Shown here piece after piece: positions 1-11,695 of a stretch of 31,568 nucleotides of DNA. Origin of the DNA: Chara braunii (Eukaryota; Streptophyta; Charophyceae; Charales; Characeae); contig BFEA01000146.1 in NCBI GenBank assembly GCA_003427395.1, positions 2,450,022-2,481,589 of the forward strand, given 5' to 3'. The translations under genes and the position numbers were made by a program. Under the pieces are notes generated by a model, which saw nothing but the letters and a program-made list of their open reading frames with translations, did not search any database and was not told where the DNA came from. Each line of letters opens with the position of its first letter. Positions within the stretch are counted from its first letter, which is position 1.

Positions 1-197
1 GCCACCAGATTGCACGTACGCGAGTATAAGGTTATGGCCATGCTTCATCTGTAAGATCCCACGGAATGGGTGGGTGGCTTGTGAAGTCTTGTGCTCGCCT
101 AATAAGGTTAATGGGGGCGTGCCGATTAATTATTTCGAAGCTTGATGGCAATACGGTTTCCGTATCCTGCTTCGACATGATTGTCATGGAGTACTTA

Positions 198-198
<1 letters not shown>

Positions 199-245
<47 letters not shown>

Positions 246-275
246 ACACACACACACACNCACACACACACACAT
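199..275. repeat. (CA)n microsatellite with one undetermined base
   Basis: An almost pure CA dinucleotide run with a few TA interruptions. It contains the only N of the window, at 260, probably a sequencing or assembly ambiguity in the repeat. Reading frames through it are HTHTHT or VCVCVC artefacts on the two strands and are not genes. Confidence 0.97.
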
Positions 276-383
276 ATAAAACCAAATATTGACAAGTAGA
301 GGTCAACATTTTGAGTTGTCATGTGCTTTAGTGATGCTCAATTATTGCCAATATGCTGAATAGTCAACTTTCGAAATCACTTT

Positions 384-640
384 TTGGAGGAAGTCTCCCC
401 TTCCTCACCCTCTCTTCCTCATTGTCCTGCTGCTGCTGCTCCATGTTGTCCTCCTTCCCCTAGTCGTCGTTCTCCGCCTCCTTGTTTTGGCAGTCCTACT
501 GTTTTTGCTCTTCCCTCTCTTGCTCCTTCTCCCACTTGCATTCCTCCTCCTGCCACTTTCCTTCCTCTTCATCCCAAACCTCTTCTTACTCCTCCCGTTG
601 TTCCCTCACATCTTCTTTCCGCAATACAACCCCTTAAAGC
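384..640. repeat. Pyrimidine-rich (CT/CTG) low-complexity tract
   Basis: The + strand is dominated by C and T, with short CTG and CTC runs. The open frames here give proline/serine-rich or leucine-rich peptides that follow directly from the base composition. No domain, signal or splice structure supports a gene. Confidence 0.7.
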
Positions 641-2616
641 TCGCTATCTTGCCCAGGTCACCTGTTATACTCCAACTGCATCTTGTGACCAAAGTTGAGA
701 TGCATAAGAGATTGAAGCTGAGAAAGTAGGGGGGTTCATTATCACAAACAATCTATATAGTGGATGAACCATTCTTATTTGTAACATCCCCAAACAATTC
801 TTTGTCAGTATTGGTGCTGATGTCTTTCTCCCTTGATGCTTATTGCTGTCTCCTCCTTCATCCATCTCTGTGAATGACAATATCAACAATTTTGTATCGA
901 TGTTGAAGGAGAGATGTCTGACAGATAGAAAAGCCGAAAGAACAAACTACAAGAAGAACATTCAGAATCAGTATTTTGTTTTGCTCAATTTTTAGTTATT
1001 GAAAAGATGTGAAATTTTGTAGAATCCTACCCCCACGGATTGCAGGTGGAAGGGAGAGGGAGGGAAGGTATTGGCCCTACCAGTTGCATTTGGTGCAATC
1101 CCCTTCATCCCACTGATCTTTTTTTTATTGTTATTTTTTACTATCAAGTCATTAACCCATCAATCAGGAGGAGGAAGAAGATAAAGACAAGGAGGAGGAG
1201 GATAAAAAAATGGAGAAGGAGATGGAGGAGGAGGACGAGGACCACTCATACACACATAAAGTACATGCAGGCGGACACATTTTTGTTTTTACAACTTTTA
1301 GAAGTAAGTGATCAATTGATTCCTCCAGTTGATTTAACACACAGTCACGGATCAATCAATCAAACAATCAATCAATCAATTAAATTTGTGAATTTTATTT
1401 TGAATAAAAAAATGATGCATTCTTGGTCGTTATTCTCGAAGGTCTGACGACCTAGATTGGACCATTTTTTTTGCAATTGTGTTGCAGGAGTCTCCTATGC
1501 CGCCCTCCATTTTTCCTACACCTTGGACAATGCCCCCTTGGAAAATTACAAATCTTAAACCTCAATGGCAAATTAACGTCAGCAGTATACATCTCTTACG
1601 GTCTGGAAATATGTCAAAGCATTCAGGAGGAATATTGACTTTGTCTGAGACAAAACTTGCAAAACATAAATATATGAAACATAAAAACAATGAGAAGTAG
1701 CGATTTGCCAACAAGATAAGAACGAGATTGATGCTCCCCAGAATGGAACGGAGTTAGAGCCCGAAGACTCTATTTTATTAACAACAAATAATGGAATAAT
1801 AAATTTCAAATTATAGAACAATTTAACAATAAGAACTGGCTTGAGGGAACTAGCGGGGGGAAAATAAAGGAAGTCGAATGGCCAAAGGGTGAGACTTAAG
1901 GGGAAATATGCAAGGACTATCGACTCGTATTCAAAGAATGGACCAAGTTGGACGCATCCATGTCGCTGAAGGCACTTACAATCTCTCAAGACCCCTTTCC
2001 ACCCTCTTTATTGTCCTTGATGGAGCGAAGCTGGTATGAAATGGACTAGGAATAAACGGATGATTACATGGAAAGGAAAGGCGGGGGCGGAGCAAGGGGA
2101 AGAATGAGAGAAAAATAACAAAGTAGAGAGGTGCAACGAGTTTGGTCAATGAATGAGAAGGTAAGGCAACAATTTATTTTGTAGAGTGCGGAGTATAGAT
2201 CTTCCCAACAGACACAAGCTGAGGCTATCAAGCGCTCGTGGTAGACTCGATCAAAAAGTCGCTTGCATTATATATATCTTTTATAGAAATTAATTAATTT
2301 TATATTAACGATCAATTCATTAAAAATATGGGATGGACAATGTAAGCCCTGATCACTCCCAAGCCTAGAATGAACACTCCATAATTTATTGAGAACCCTC
2401 GAATGAGCACGCAACAATCCTTATTATCCGACGACATCAGTCAACCCCACCCTTAGGTTTGCCAAGGCAGTTAGTGCACGCAACCAATCAAGCCCTGCAA
2501 GCAGCTTGAAACTAAGTTTGGGATTCAGACCTTGGGTTTGCGTGTGAAGCTACTGGACAAACCAAAGAGCAACAACTTTTCATAACAAGTTTTATTATTA
2601 AATTTTAAGGATTGGT

Positions 2617-2620
<4 letters not shown>
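641..2620. other. Stretch without recognisable genes
   Basis: About 2 kb of moderately AT-rich DNA. It holds a GGA-rich purine patch (about 1166-1250) and an ATCA microsatellite (about 1350-1384). Short open frames at 1479-1700 (+) and 1579-1989 (-) overlap on opposite strands and match nothing I recognise. An old, unrecognisable repeat cannot be excluded. Confidence 0.5.

Positions 2621-2684
<64 letters not shown>
2621..2684. repeat. (TA)n microsatellite
   Basis: About 32 uninterrupted TA units. This is a self-complementary simple repeat, prone to slippage and cruciform extrusion. Confidence 0.98.
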
Positions 2685-2687
<3 letters not shown>

Positions 2688-2993
2688 CGAGCGTTTGCCC
2701 GAGAGACGGTTAACAGATCCCTGAATTTTCAGGAATTTTCAAGGCTGGTGCAAGCTTACAGGCCACCAGCGGATGGCATGGATGATAGTCTCCAGTCACA
2801 CACAAAAGAAAACAAGAAGTTTTGATATTAATCAAAGCAATTGAGTGCAATAAAATGATTGATTTTTAATATGGTACATACGAGAAGGACAAAAAATAAT
2901 TCACCTTTACACGAGAAGTCGTGGCATTTTGTGTGACAAGTTCTTGCGTTGCACTTCACGATATACATCACTGCTGGCAACCAGGCAGCCATT

Positions 2994-3032
2994 CACCGAA
3001 ATACTGAAAGCGCATCGGGATATAATGTTCAA
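2994..3032 (+). repeat. Detached partial monomer of the 91-bp satellite
   Basis: This short piece contains the GCGCATCGGGATATAATGTT core of the satellite that fills 3408-8880, but is cut off after the following CAA. It is separated from the main array by about 375 bp of unrelated sequence. It is best read as the left edge of the same array before an insertion. The preceding bases (from about 2979) carry a CCAGGCAG motif that recurs inside the insertion. Confidence 0.75.
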
Positions 3033-3407
3033 CCCAGGCAGGGTCTTTCTGCCTGGAATAAAAAGGTGACCCAGGCAGCCCGCCTGGCAGCGTAGCCTGA
3101 CACTCGAACCCAAGGATATAATCAATTTGCAAAATTAAAAAAAAAAAAAAACCTTTCAAAACATCATAGGCGTCAGAGGCTGTTTTTCAGCTACACTATA
3201 CAAATCCAGCACCGCGCAGTGAGTTCCTTGAAAAATCAGTCATGAAACAAATTTTGTCCACTCTGTCTTATCCATTCATGGACAGTAGATTGTCCATGGG
3301 GTTTCCGACCACTGCCAAACCATTTCCCACACCGAAAGTGGACAGTAAGTGTAGCGAGGATTAATTTGACCAATGTGGACATTGGAAAATAGTGCAGCGC
3401 GACCCTA
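3033..3407. mobile_element. Unclassified ~375-bp insertion interrupting the satellite
   Basis: This segment splits the satellite: monomer sequence stops near 3032 and resumes with TAAGTAAAACATCG at about 3408. The left end forms a perfect hairpin, CCAGGCAG (3034-3041) paired with CTGCCTGG (3049-3056), and CCAGGCAG recurs at about 3071. A 14-15 base A-run lies near 3137-3152. A tRNA-B-box-like GGGTTCGAGTGTC reads on the - strand near 3100. No open reading frame is credible. It could be a SINE or MITE remnant; the element class is not established. Confidence 0.4.
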
Positions 3408-6400
3408 AGTAAAACATCGAAATCTCGAATTGCGTTTTCGGTACCGAAACATTGAAAGCGCATCGGGATATAATGTTCGAGGTGTACAAAATAAACTAAG
3501 TAAAACACCGAAATGCGAAGTGTATTTTCGGTACCGAAATACCAAAAGCGCATTGGAATATAATGTTTCATGTGCAAAAAATAAACGAAATGTTTCATGT
3601 GTAAAAAATAAACTAAGTAAAACACCGAAATCTTAAAGTGCGTTTTCGGTACCGAAACGTCGAAAAGCGTATCGGGATATAATATTTCATATGTAGAAAA
3701 TAAAAGTAAACTAAGTAAAACATCGAAATCCCAAAGTGCATTTCCGGTACCAAAACACCAAAAGCGCATGGAGATATAATGTTTCATATCTAGAAGATAA
3801 GATAAGTAACACACTAAAATCCCGAAGTGCATTTTCGGGACGGAAACACCGAAAGTGCATCGGGATATAATGTTCAAAGTATATAAAATTGACTAAGTAA
3901 AACACCGAAATCCGGAAATGCGTTTTCAGTACCGAAACGCCGAAAGTGCATCGAGATATAATGTTCCATACGTAGGAAATAAACTAAGTAAAACATCAAA
4001 ATCCCGAATTGAATTTTCGGTACCGAAACACCGAAAGCGCATCGGGAGATAATGTTTCATATATAGAAAATATACTAAGTAAAACACCAAAAAACCGAAA
4101 TGCATTTTCGGTAGCGAAACACCAAAAGCGCATTGGGATAAAATGTTTCATATCTAGAAAATAAACTAAGTGAAACAACGAAATCCCGAAGTGCATTTTC
4201 GGTATGGAAACGTCGAAGGCGTATCGGAATACAATGTTTCATATGTAAAAAATTAACTATGTGAAACACCGAGATCCTTAAATGCATTTTCGGTACCGAA
4301 ACACGGAAAGCGTATGCGGATTTAATGTTTCATATTAAGTAAATATACTTAGTAAAACATCGAAATTTCGAAGTGCGTTTTTGATACCGAAACACCGAAA
4401 GCATATTGGGATATAATATTGAATGTGTACAAAATAGTCTACGTAAAACACCGACATCCCGAAGTGCGTTCTCGGTACTAGAACGTCGAAAGCGTATTGG
4501 GATATAATGTTTCATATGTACAAAATAAACTAAGTAAAACATCGAAATCCCGAAGCATATTTTCAATATCAAAAAACCGAAAGCGCATCGGGATATGATG
4601 TTCCATATGTATAAAATACACCAAGTAAAACATCGAAATCCCGAAGTGCGTTTTTGGTACGGAAACACCGAAAGCACACCGGGATATAATATTCCATATG
4701 TAGAAAATATACTAAGTAAAACACCGAAATCCTGAAGTGTATTTTCAGTATTGAAAAACCGAAAGCGCATAGTGATATAATGTTTCATATGTAGAAAATA
4801 CGCTAAGTAAAACATCGAAATCCCGAAGTGCATTTTTGGTACCGAAACACCGAAAGCACATCGGGATATAATGTTCCATATGTAGAAAATATACTAAGTA
4901 AAACACCGAAATTTTGAAGTGCATTTTTGGTACCGAAAAATCGAAATCCCGAAGTGCGTTTTTGGTACCGAAACACCGAAAGGACATCAGGATATAATGG
5001 TCCATACGTAGAAAATATACTAAGTAAAACACCAAAATCCCGAAGTGCGTTTTTGGTACCGAAACGTCGAAAGCGCATCGGGATAAAATGTTTCATATGT
5101 AGAAAATAAACAAAGTAAAACACCGAAATCCCGAAATGCATTTTTCGTACCGAAACGCCGAAAGCGCATCGGGATAAAATGTTCCATATGTAGAAAATAA
5201 ACTAAGTAAAACACCAAAATCCCGAAGTGCATTTTCCGTACCGAAACATCGAAAGTGTATCGGAATATATGTTTTATATATAGAAAATGACCTAAGTAAA
5301 ACACTGAAATCCCGAAGTGCATTTTCGGTACCGAAACATCAAAAGCGCATCGGGATACAATGTTCCACAAGTAGAAAATACACAAATTAAAACACCGAAA
5401 TCCCAAAGTGTTTTTTTGGGATCAGAACACAAAAAACACATCAATATATAATGCTCAACGGGTACAAAATGTACTAAGTAAAACACTGAAATCCCGAAGT
5501 CTGTTTTCAGTACTGAAACGTCGAAAGCACATCGGGATACAGTGTTCCATAGGTAGAAAATAAACTAAGTAAAACACAAAAAATATATAGAAAATATATT
5601 AAGTAAAACACAAAAAATCCGAAATGCATTTTCGGTATCGAAACATCAAAAGCGCATCGGGATAAAATGTTTTATATGTAGAAAATAAACTAAGTGAAAC
5701 AACGAAATCCCAAAGTGCATTTTCGATACGAAAACGCGGAAGGTGTATCGGAATACAATGTTTCATATGTAAAACATAAAGTATGTGAAACACCGAGATC
5801 CTGAAATGCATTTTCGGTATTGAAACACCGAAATCGCATGGGGATTTAATGTTTCATCGAAATTACGAAGTGTGTTTTTGATAACGAAACACCGAAAGCA
5901 TATCGGGATATAATGTTGAACGTGTACAAAATAGACTACGTGAAACACAAACATCTCAAAGTTCATTCTCGGTACTAGAACGTCGAAAGCGCATTGGGAT
6001 ATAATGTTTCATATGTAAAAAATAAACTAAGTAAAACATCGAAATCCCGAAGTGTATTTTCAGTATTGAAAAACCGAAAGCGCATCGGGATAAAATATAC
6101 CATACGTAAAAAATACACCAAGTAAAACATCGAAATCTCGAAGTGCGTTTTTGGTACCGAAACACCGAAAACACATTGAGATGTAATGTTTCACATGTAG
6201 AAAATATACTAAGTTACACACCGAAATCCCGAAGTGTATTTTCAGTATCAAAAATCCGAAAGCGCATCGGGATATAATGTTCCATATGTAGAAAATATGC
6301 TAAGTAAAACACTAAAATCCCGAAGTTTGTTTTTGGTACCGAAACACCGAAAGCACATCGGGATATAATGTTCCATATGTAGAAAATATATTAAGTAAAG

Positions 6401-8880
6401 CACTAAAATCCCGAAGTGCGTTTTTGGTACCGAAACAGCGAAAGCACATCGGGATAAAATGTTCAACATGTACAAAATGGACGAAGTAAAACACTGAAAT
6501 CCCGAAGTGCGTTCGGTACTGAAACGCCGAAAGCGCATCGAGATAAAATGTTTCATATGTAGAAAATAAACTAAGTAAAACATCGAAATCCCGAAGTGTA
6601 TTTTCAGTATCGAAAAACCGGAAGCACATCGGGATATAATGTTCCATATATAAAAAATATACTAAGTAAAACATCGAAATCCCGAAGTGCATTTTTGATA
6701 CCGAAACACCGAAAGCACATCGTGATATAATGTTTCATATGTAGAAAATATATCTAGTAGAACACTGAAATCCCGAAGTGTATTTTCAGTATCGAAAAAC
6801 CGAAAGCGCATCGGGATATAATGTTCCATATGTAGAAAATATACTAAGTAAAACACCGAAATCCCGAAGTTCGTTTTTGGTACCGAAACACCGAAAGCAC
6901 ATCGGGATATAATGTTCAATATGTAGAAAATATACTAGGTAAAACACCAAAATCCCGAAGTGCGTTTTTGGTACCGAAACGCTGAAAGCACATCGAGATA
7001 AAATGTTCAACATGTACAAAATGGACTAAGTAAAACACTGAAATCCCGAAGTGTGTTCGGTACCGAAACGCCGAAAGCGCATCGGGATAAAATGTTTCAT
7101 ATGTAAACTAAGTAAAACACCAAAATCCCGAAATGCGTTTTTCGTACCGAAACGTTGAAAGCGTGTCGGTATATATGTTTCATATGTAAAAAAAATAAAC
7201 TAAGTGAAACACCGAAATCCCGAAGTGCATTTTCGGTACCGAAACACCAAAAGCACATCGGGATACAATGTTCCAGTAGTATAAAATATACCAAGTAAAA
7301 CACCAAAATCCCGAAGTGCGTTTTTGGTACCAAAACACCGAAAGCGCATCAGTATATAATGTTCAACGTGTAAAAAATGTACTCAGTAAAACACCGAAAT
7401 CCCGAAGTCTGTTTTCGGTTTCTAAACGCCGAAAGCACATCGGGATACAATGTTCCAAATGCAGAAAATAAACTAAGTAAAACACTGAAATCCTGAAGTG
7501 CATTTTCGGTACCGAAACGCCGAAATCGTATCAGGATATCCCGAAGTGCATTTTCGGTACCGAAACACCCAAAGCACATTAGGATATAATGTTTCATATG
7601 TAGAAAATAAACTGAATAAAACACTGAAATCTCGAAGCGCGTTTTTGGTACGGAAACACTGAAAGCACACCGGGATATAATGTTCAACGTATACAAAATG
7701 GACTAAGTAAAACACCGAAATCTCGAAGTGCGTTTTTTGTACCAAAACGACGAAAGCGCATTGGGATAAAATGTTTTATATGCAGAAAATAAACTTAAGT
7801 AAAACACCGAAATCCCGAAGTGCAAAAACCGAAAGCGTATTGGAATTTAATATTTTATATGTTGAAAATAAACTAAGTAAAACATCGAAATTTCGAAGTG
7901 CATTTTCGGTACCGAAACGCTGAAAGCGCATCGGGATATGATGTCTTATATGTAGAAAATAAATTAAGTAAAACACCGAAATCCCGAAGTGTATTGTCGG
8001 TACTGAAACACCGAAAGCACATCGGGATATAATGTTAAGGTTTGCAAAATGTACTAAGTAAAACACTGAAATCCCGAAGTGTGTTATCGGTACTGAAACG
8101 TCGAAAGTGCATCGGTATATAATGTTTCACATGTAAAAAATAAACTAAGCAAAACACCGAAATCCCGAAGTGCGTTTTTGGTATCGAAACACCGAAACCA
8201 CATCGGGATATAAGGTTCAACGTATATAAAATGGACTAAAAAAAAGACCAAAATCCCGAAGTGTGTTTTCGGTATTGAAACGCCGAAAGCACATCGGGAT
8301 AAAATGTTGAATGTGTACAAAATAGACTAAGTAAAACACCGAAATTTCGAAGTGCATTAGCGGTACCGAAACGCCGAAAGCACACCGGGATAAAATATTG
8401 AACGTGTACAAAATAGACAAAGTAAAACACCGAAATCCCGAAGTGCGTTGTCGGTACAGAAACGTCGAAAGTGTATCGGGATATAATGTTTTGTATATAA
8501 AAAATAAATTCGGGATATAATGTTTTATATATAGAAAATAAATTAAGCAAAACACCGAATTCCCGAAGTGCATTTTCGGTACTGAAACACAGAAAACGCA
8601 TCGGGATATAATGTTTCATGTGCACAAAATAAACCAAGAAAAACATCAAAATCCCGTAGTGCATTTTTGGTACCGAAACATCAAAAGCGCATCGGGATAT
8701 GGTGTACAAAATAAATTAAGTAAAACATCGAAATCCCAAAGTGCATTTTCGGTACCGAAATACCAAAAGCGCATGGGGATATAATGTTCAAGGTGTACAA
8801 AAGAGACTGAGTAAAACACAAAAATCCCAAAGTGCGTTTTCGGTACTGAAATACATCATGGGATATAACGTTCCAAATTG
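3408..8880 (+). repeat. Tandem satellite array, ~91-bp monomer, about 60 copies
   Basis: A head-to-tail array running about 5.5 kb. The frame of the (meaningless) translation advances by one base every 30-31 codons, which fixes the period at 91 bp. Typical landmarks in order are TAAGTAAAACACCGAAATCC, CGAAGTGCGTTTTCGGTACC, GAAACACCGAAAGCGCATCG, GGATATAATGTT and CATATGTAGAAAATA. Copies differ by scattered substitutions. Some are truncated (about 4925-4965 and 7500-7545), and one 34-bp piece is tandemly doubled (about 8478-8546). Every open frame inside is a by-product of the repeat. It is probably heterochromatic satellite DNA; no function is shown. Confidence 0.97.
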
Positions 8881-10892
8881 GGTAATTATAATACCACAAC
8901 ACACTTCAGTGTTTACAAAGACCGAAGATATAGAGCTGTATTTTTATTCGGCATACATTGAGACGTATTTCGCCAATTTGTTTTATCGAATTCGGTAACC
9001 TTGCGCTAACAAGCTTAAGTGCTTCATTCGCTGAATTTTTCGGAGTCCATTGACCACGAGTGGAACACATCCAATCTCAAATGATAACCGGGAGAATTCA
9101 AATATTTATTTGATACATCCAATATCACAAGATCAAAATAAAATCCAACCACCCTGGGTCGAACTCTATAAAACAATCATATAACCGTCAACAAGGAGTC
9201 GGCGACCGAAAATAACATTGATGTTGCCAACATGATAGTTAGACAACCTCAATTTTGACTTGATGAGACGCGATGCCAAAGTCATTCATTTCAGCCTACC
9301 GTCCGCCTAAGATTCGACACACACACATGTCTTCATCCGTTTTTTTTTTTTTTTTTATGACAAGCTGTTTTGCGAACGATTCTTGATCAGGGACATTGCT
9401 TGAAGTCTTGCATGCTTTCCCTCTAGGAAGTGGTATGGGGTAATCCTCCTCCTCGTCCGAGCCCAAGGCTCGGATCTAAGAAGTCGGGCCGTGTCCAACG
9501 AACCGTCAAGTACCCCCCCGTAGAATGGTCCACTCTGGGTCGATAACAGGGTCGCCTCCTAAAGCAACGAACCCCAGCCCTAGATGCCTTCTTGAAAGAG
9601 AGAACGTGTCCACTTACAAGTAACTTTCAGTTATTCTTATCCTCATGAGTTCAAGGTAAGTTGGACGAAAAGAAATCAGAGAAGATAGAGATTAAGAGTC
9701 ATTTGGACACGTATAGGTAGATAAGGTCATTCAGGATAGAACTGGTCAGCCTTGGGGAAAAGTTAAGTCCAATTCACCTCATCTTCATCCTCATTATATT
9801 CACAAATTTGTTTCACGACATTCGTTGAAGTTATTCAAAACACAATTGTTTTTAACATGCATGTAGGTGAAAGTTAGAAAGAGAAGAATCCTTTTCTTCA
9901 TCTCAAACAGGCATGATCAATCTTTTTTGCAAGCATCCACCTACCTACCTGCACAAATCGCAAAGCAAAAAAAAATAAGTTCAAAGGAAACTAGTACAAT
10001 TTCATGCTCGAGTCATACTTTTTTATTACATGCATGACTCGCACAACTTTCCTCTACCTTTTCTTTCGAACATTCAAACGAACAGCGTCAAGCAAAGTGT
10101 GGGTTCGGGTCACTCAAGAAAACCGGGCAGTATTTCAATCAAAAGGAAATAAGTGTCGTAAAATATGCGGATCACAACTCCACAAGTTGTGACCTTTCCT
10201 GAATCAAGGTCTGTATCCTTCTCCAAGTGTCCGATCACACCAAGGTCGGTTCACTTAGAGAATTCAAATGGGATAACCCTTCAGGAGGGTGCTCGTATGA
10301 TCAAATCTCACGTTATCCCAACGTCACGTACCGTCGTAGCACAGTCTCAATTGCACCTTGACGACCAAGGATACTTCCCAACCAGCCACAAATCCACGCC
10401 GCCTCTAACCACCATGTCCACTCACAAACATCAATATGTCAGTCTCGATTACAACAACCAGTTCCACCAAGTCCTAAAATGGTCCCAAAGGGTCCCAATG
10501 CAGTCTCACACCATCGCTCGTAATACTAGGTGGTTCAGGACTCGAAACCGTTTGCACCGCATGCCGTAAAAAAAATAAAGGTGAGCCCAAGTGTGTCCGG
10601 AGCATCAAAATTGTGTGATGGAATAATAAATAGTTTGAATAATAATCAATTGCAATCTATTAATCAAAATTACGTACGTTCAATGAGAGAAATGAATGTA
10701 TCTCAAGTGATAAAAAAAAAGACACTAGAAAACAACACTCCATCACTTGTTTTTCGAAGTGATCGCTTCGCGAGTTTTCATAAATCCAAGATTTATGTTT
10801 TACGCGAGCAACGCAGCCTTTTAGAGTCTGGACAAAGAAGAAAGAAAAATCAGAATGCGTAAATTTGTTCTATTTGGCATTTTACAATTCAT
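8881..10892. other. Stretch without recognisable genes
   Basis: Unique-looking sequence right of the satellite. Visible items are a T-run near 9342-9356 and a perfect hairpin CCGAGCC-CAA-GGCTCGG near 9457-9473. Overlapping open frames at 10004-10862 (the largest 134 and 110 residues) lie in different phases and have no recognisable domains. The last ones are basic and AT-rich, immediately before the mitochondrial insert, and could be unrecognised organelle-derived spacer. Confidence 0.5.
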
Positions 10893-10947
10893 ATCAGCCC
10901 TTGACATACGAAAGGAACTCCTCGTAAGAGATGTACTTTGACTTCAT

Positions 10948-10985
<38 letters not shown>

Positions 10986-11185
10986 CTGTTGGGTTAAATC
11001 ATAAAACGAGTGCAACCCTCGTTTGTGTTGCTAAGACATCGCAACGATATGCTGCACAAACAAACAGCTGTCAGTGATATACTGGACGAAGGTGGGGATG
11101 ATGTCAAGTCCGCATGACCCTTATGGGATGGGCTACACACGTGCTACAATGACAATGATAATAGGAAGCAAGGCTTGGCAAGCAG
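10893..11185 (+). pseudogene. rrn18: Mitochondrial small-subunit rRNA (rrn18) fragment, nuclear insert
   Basis: This matches the 3' domain of bacterial-type SSU rRNA. Universally conserved segments are present in order: CCCTTGACATACG near 10897, GGTGCTGCATGG at 10951, GTCGTCAGCTCGTGTC at 10965-10980, GGTGGGGATGATGTCAAGTC at 11091-11110 and GGGCTACACACGTGCTACAA near 11130-11149. CAGTGATATACTGGA before the last block and GTCCGCATG after the GATGTCAAG motif are plant mitochondrial rather than plastid in type. The 5' two thirds and the 3' minor domain are missing, so it cannot work as rRNA. With nad4 nearby on the other strand it is read as transferred mitochondrial DNA. The right boundary is approximate. 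Confidence 0.85.
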
Positions 11186-11507
11186 GAAGTATAACAAACA
11201 ACGTACGTTCGTGCGCTTCCCCACATATAATATAATATAAAATACGGGTTAACTGTAGAACGCTTTGATCCGAAAGCGACTCCAATGCGCCAGAACAAGC
11301 TCAACTCTGTAAACGTTAGTGGGCTCGCACTGTATTCTTGGACAATCTTATTTTATTTATCAAAATGGCGACGCAATAACCTCAACAACGTTCTTGGAAC
11401 ATGCTATGTTTTCTCTTCCCTTGCGGGATTGTGATGAGTCTCATGCCCTACACACGAAATACGACCACGTGCGTCTTTGTACAATAGGTGACCTAAATGT
11501 CGCCCAA

Positions 11508-11695
11508 CTAAATATGCCAATAGTGATAAAATTCATGTGAGCTACTGAAGAATATGCAATTATCTTTTTCAGATCGATTTGTCTTAATGTAGTTAAGGAA
11601 GTATATATTATAGCAATCACACTAAGAGTATAAATAAAAGGAGTGCAATAAAGAGTAACTTTTTGGAACATTGGTATTGAAAATCTTAAAAAACC
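11508..11695 (-). pseudogene. nad4: nad4 (NADH dehydrogenase subunit 4) fragment, mitochondrial origin
   Basis: About 63 codons on the - strand encode an uninterrupted piece of the hydrophobic core of complex I subunit ND4, a proton-channel membrane protein. Diagnostic stretches are GFLRFSIPMF, TPFIYTLS, IAIIYTSLTTLRQIDLKKII and AYSSVAHMNF, very close to plant mitochondrial nad4. Similarity stops abruptly after ITIGIFS on one side and before GFLRF on the other, so only an internal exon-sized fragment is present. Lack of stops suggests fairly recent transfer. It is opposite in strand to the rrn18 fragment about 320 bp away, so the insert is a mosaic or rearranged. Confidence 0.9.

Noticed and set aside
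384-698. Proline/serine-rich 104-residue open frame as a cell-wall-type protein
   Set aside because: It follows C/T composition, overlaps an equally open Leu-rich frame, and lacks a signal peptide or ordered motif.
1579-1989. 136-residue - strand frame (hydrophobic, LTLWPFDFLYFPPASS) as a membrane protein or organelle gene
   Set aside because: No family resemblance was found. It is AT-rich and overlaps another open frame on +. Kept only as unassigned sequence.
3408-8880. CRISPR array, given regular spacing of palindromic repeats
   Set aside because: There are no unique spacers: the whole 91-bp unit is repeated. There are no cas genes and the context is eukaryotic.
2968-8902. Many - strand open frames of 60-213 residues with recurring FYLVYFLHMKH, FRCFGTENALRDF patterns, looking like a repeat protein family
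   Set aside because: They are translations of the 91-bp satellite. The same peptide appears in three rotating frames because 91 is not divisible by 3, so selection on a protein is excluded.
9457-9473. CCGAGCC-CAA-GGCTCGG hairpin as a third LINE 3' tail
   Set aside because: The stem is similar, but on neither strand is it followed by the TAARCTAAAC, GGATAACT or GGGTTGAATTGTG blocks that define the tail.
10893-11185. A functional rRNA gene or bacterial contamination
   Set aside because: Only the middle of the 3' domain is present, in plant mitochondrial form, next to a nad4 piece in a eukaryotic repeat landscape.
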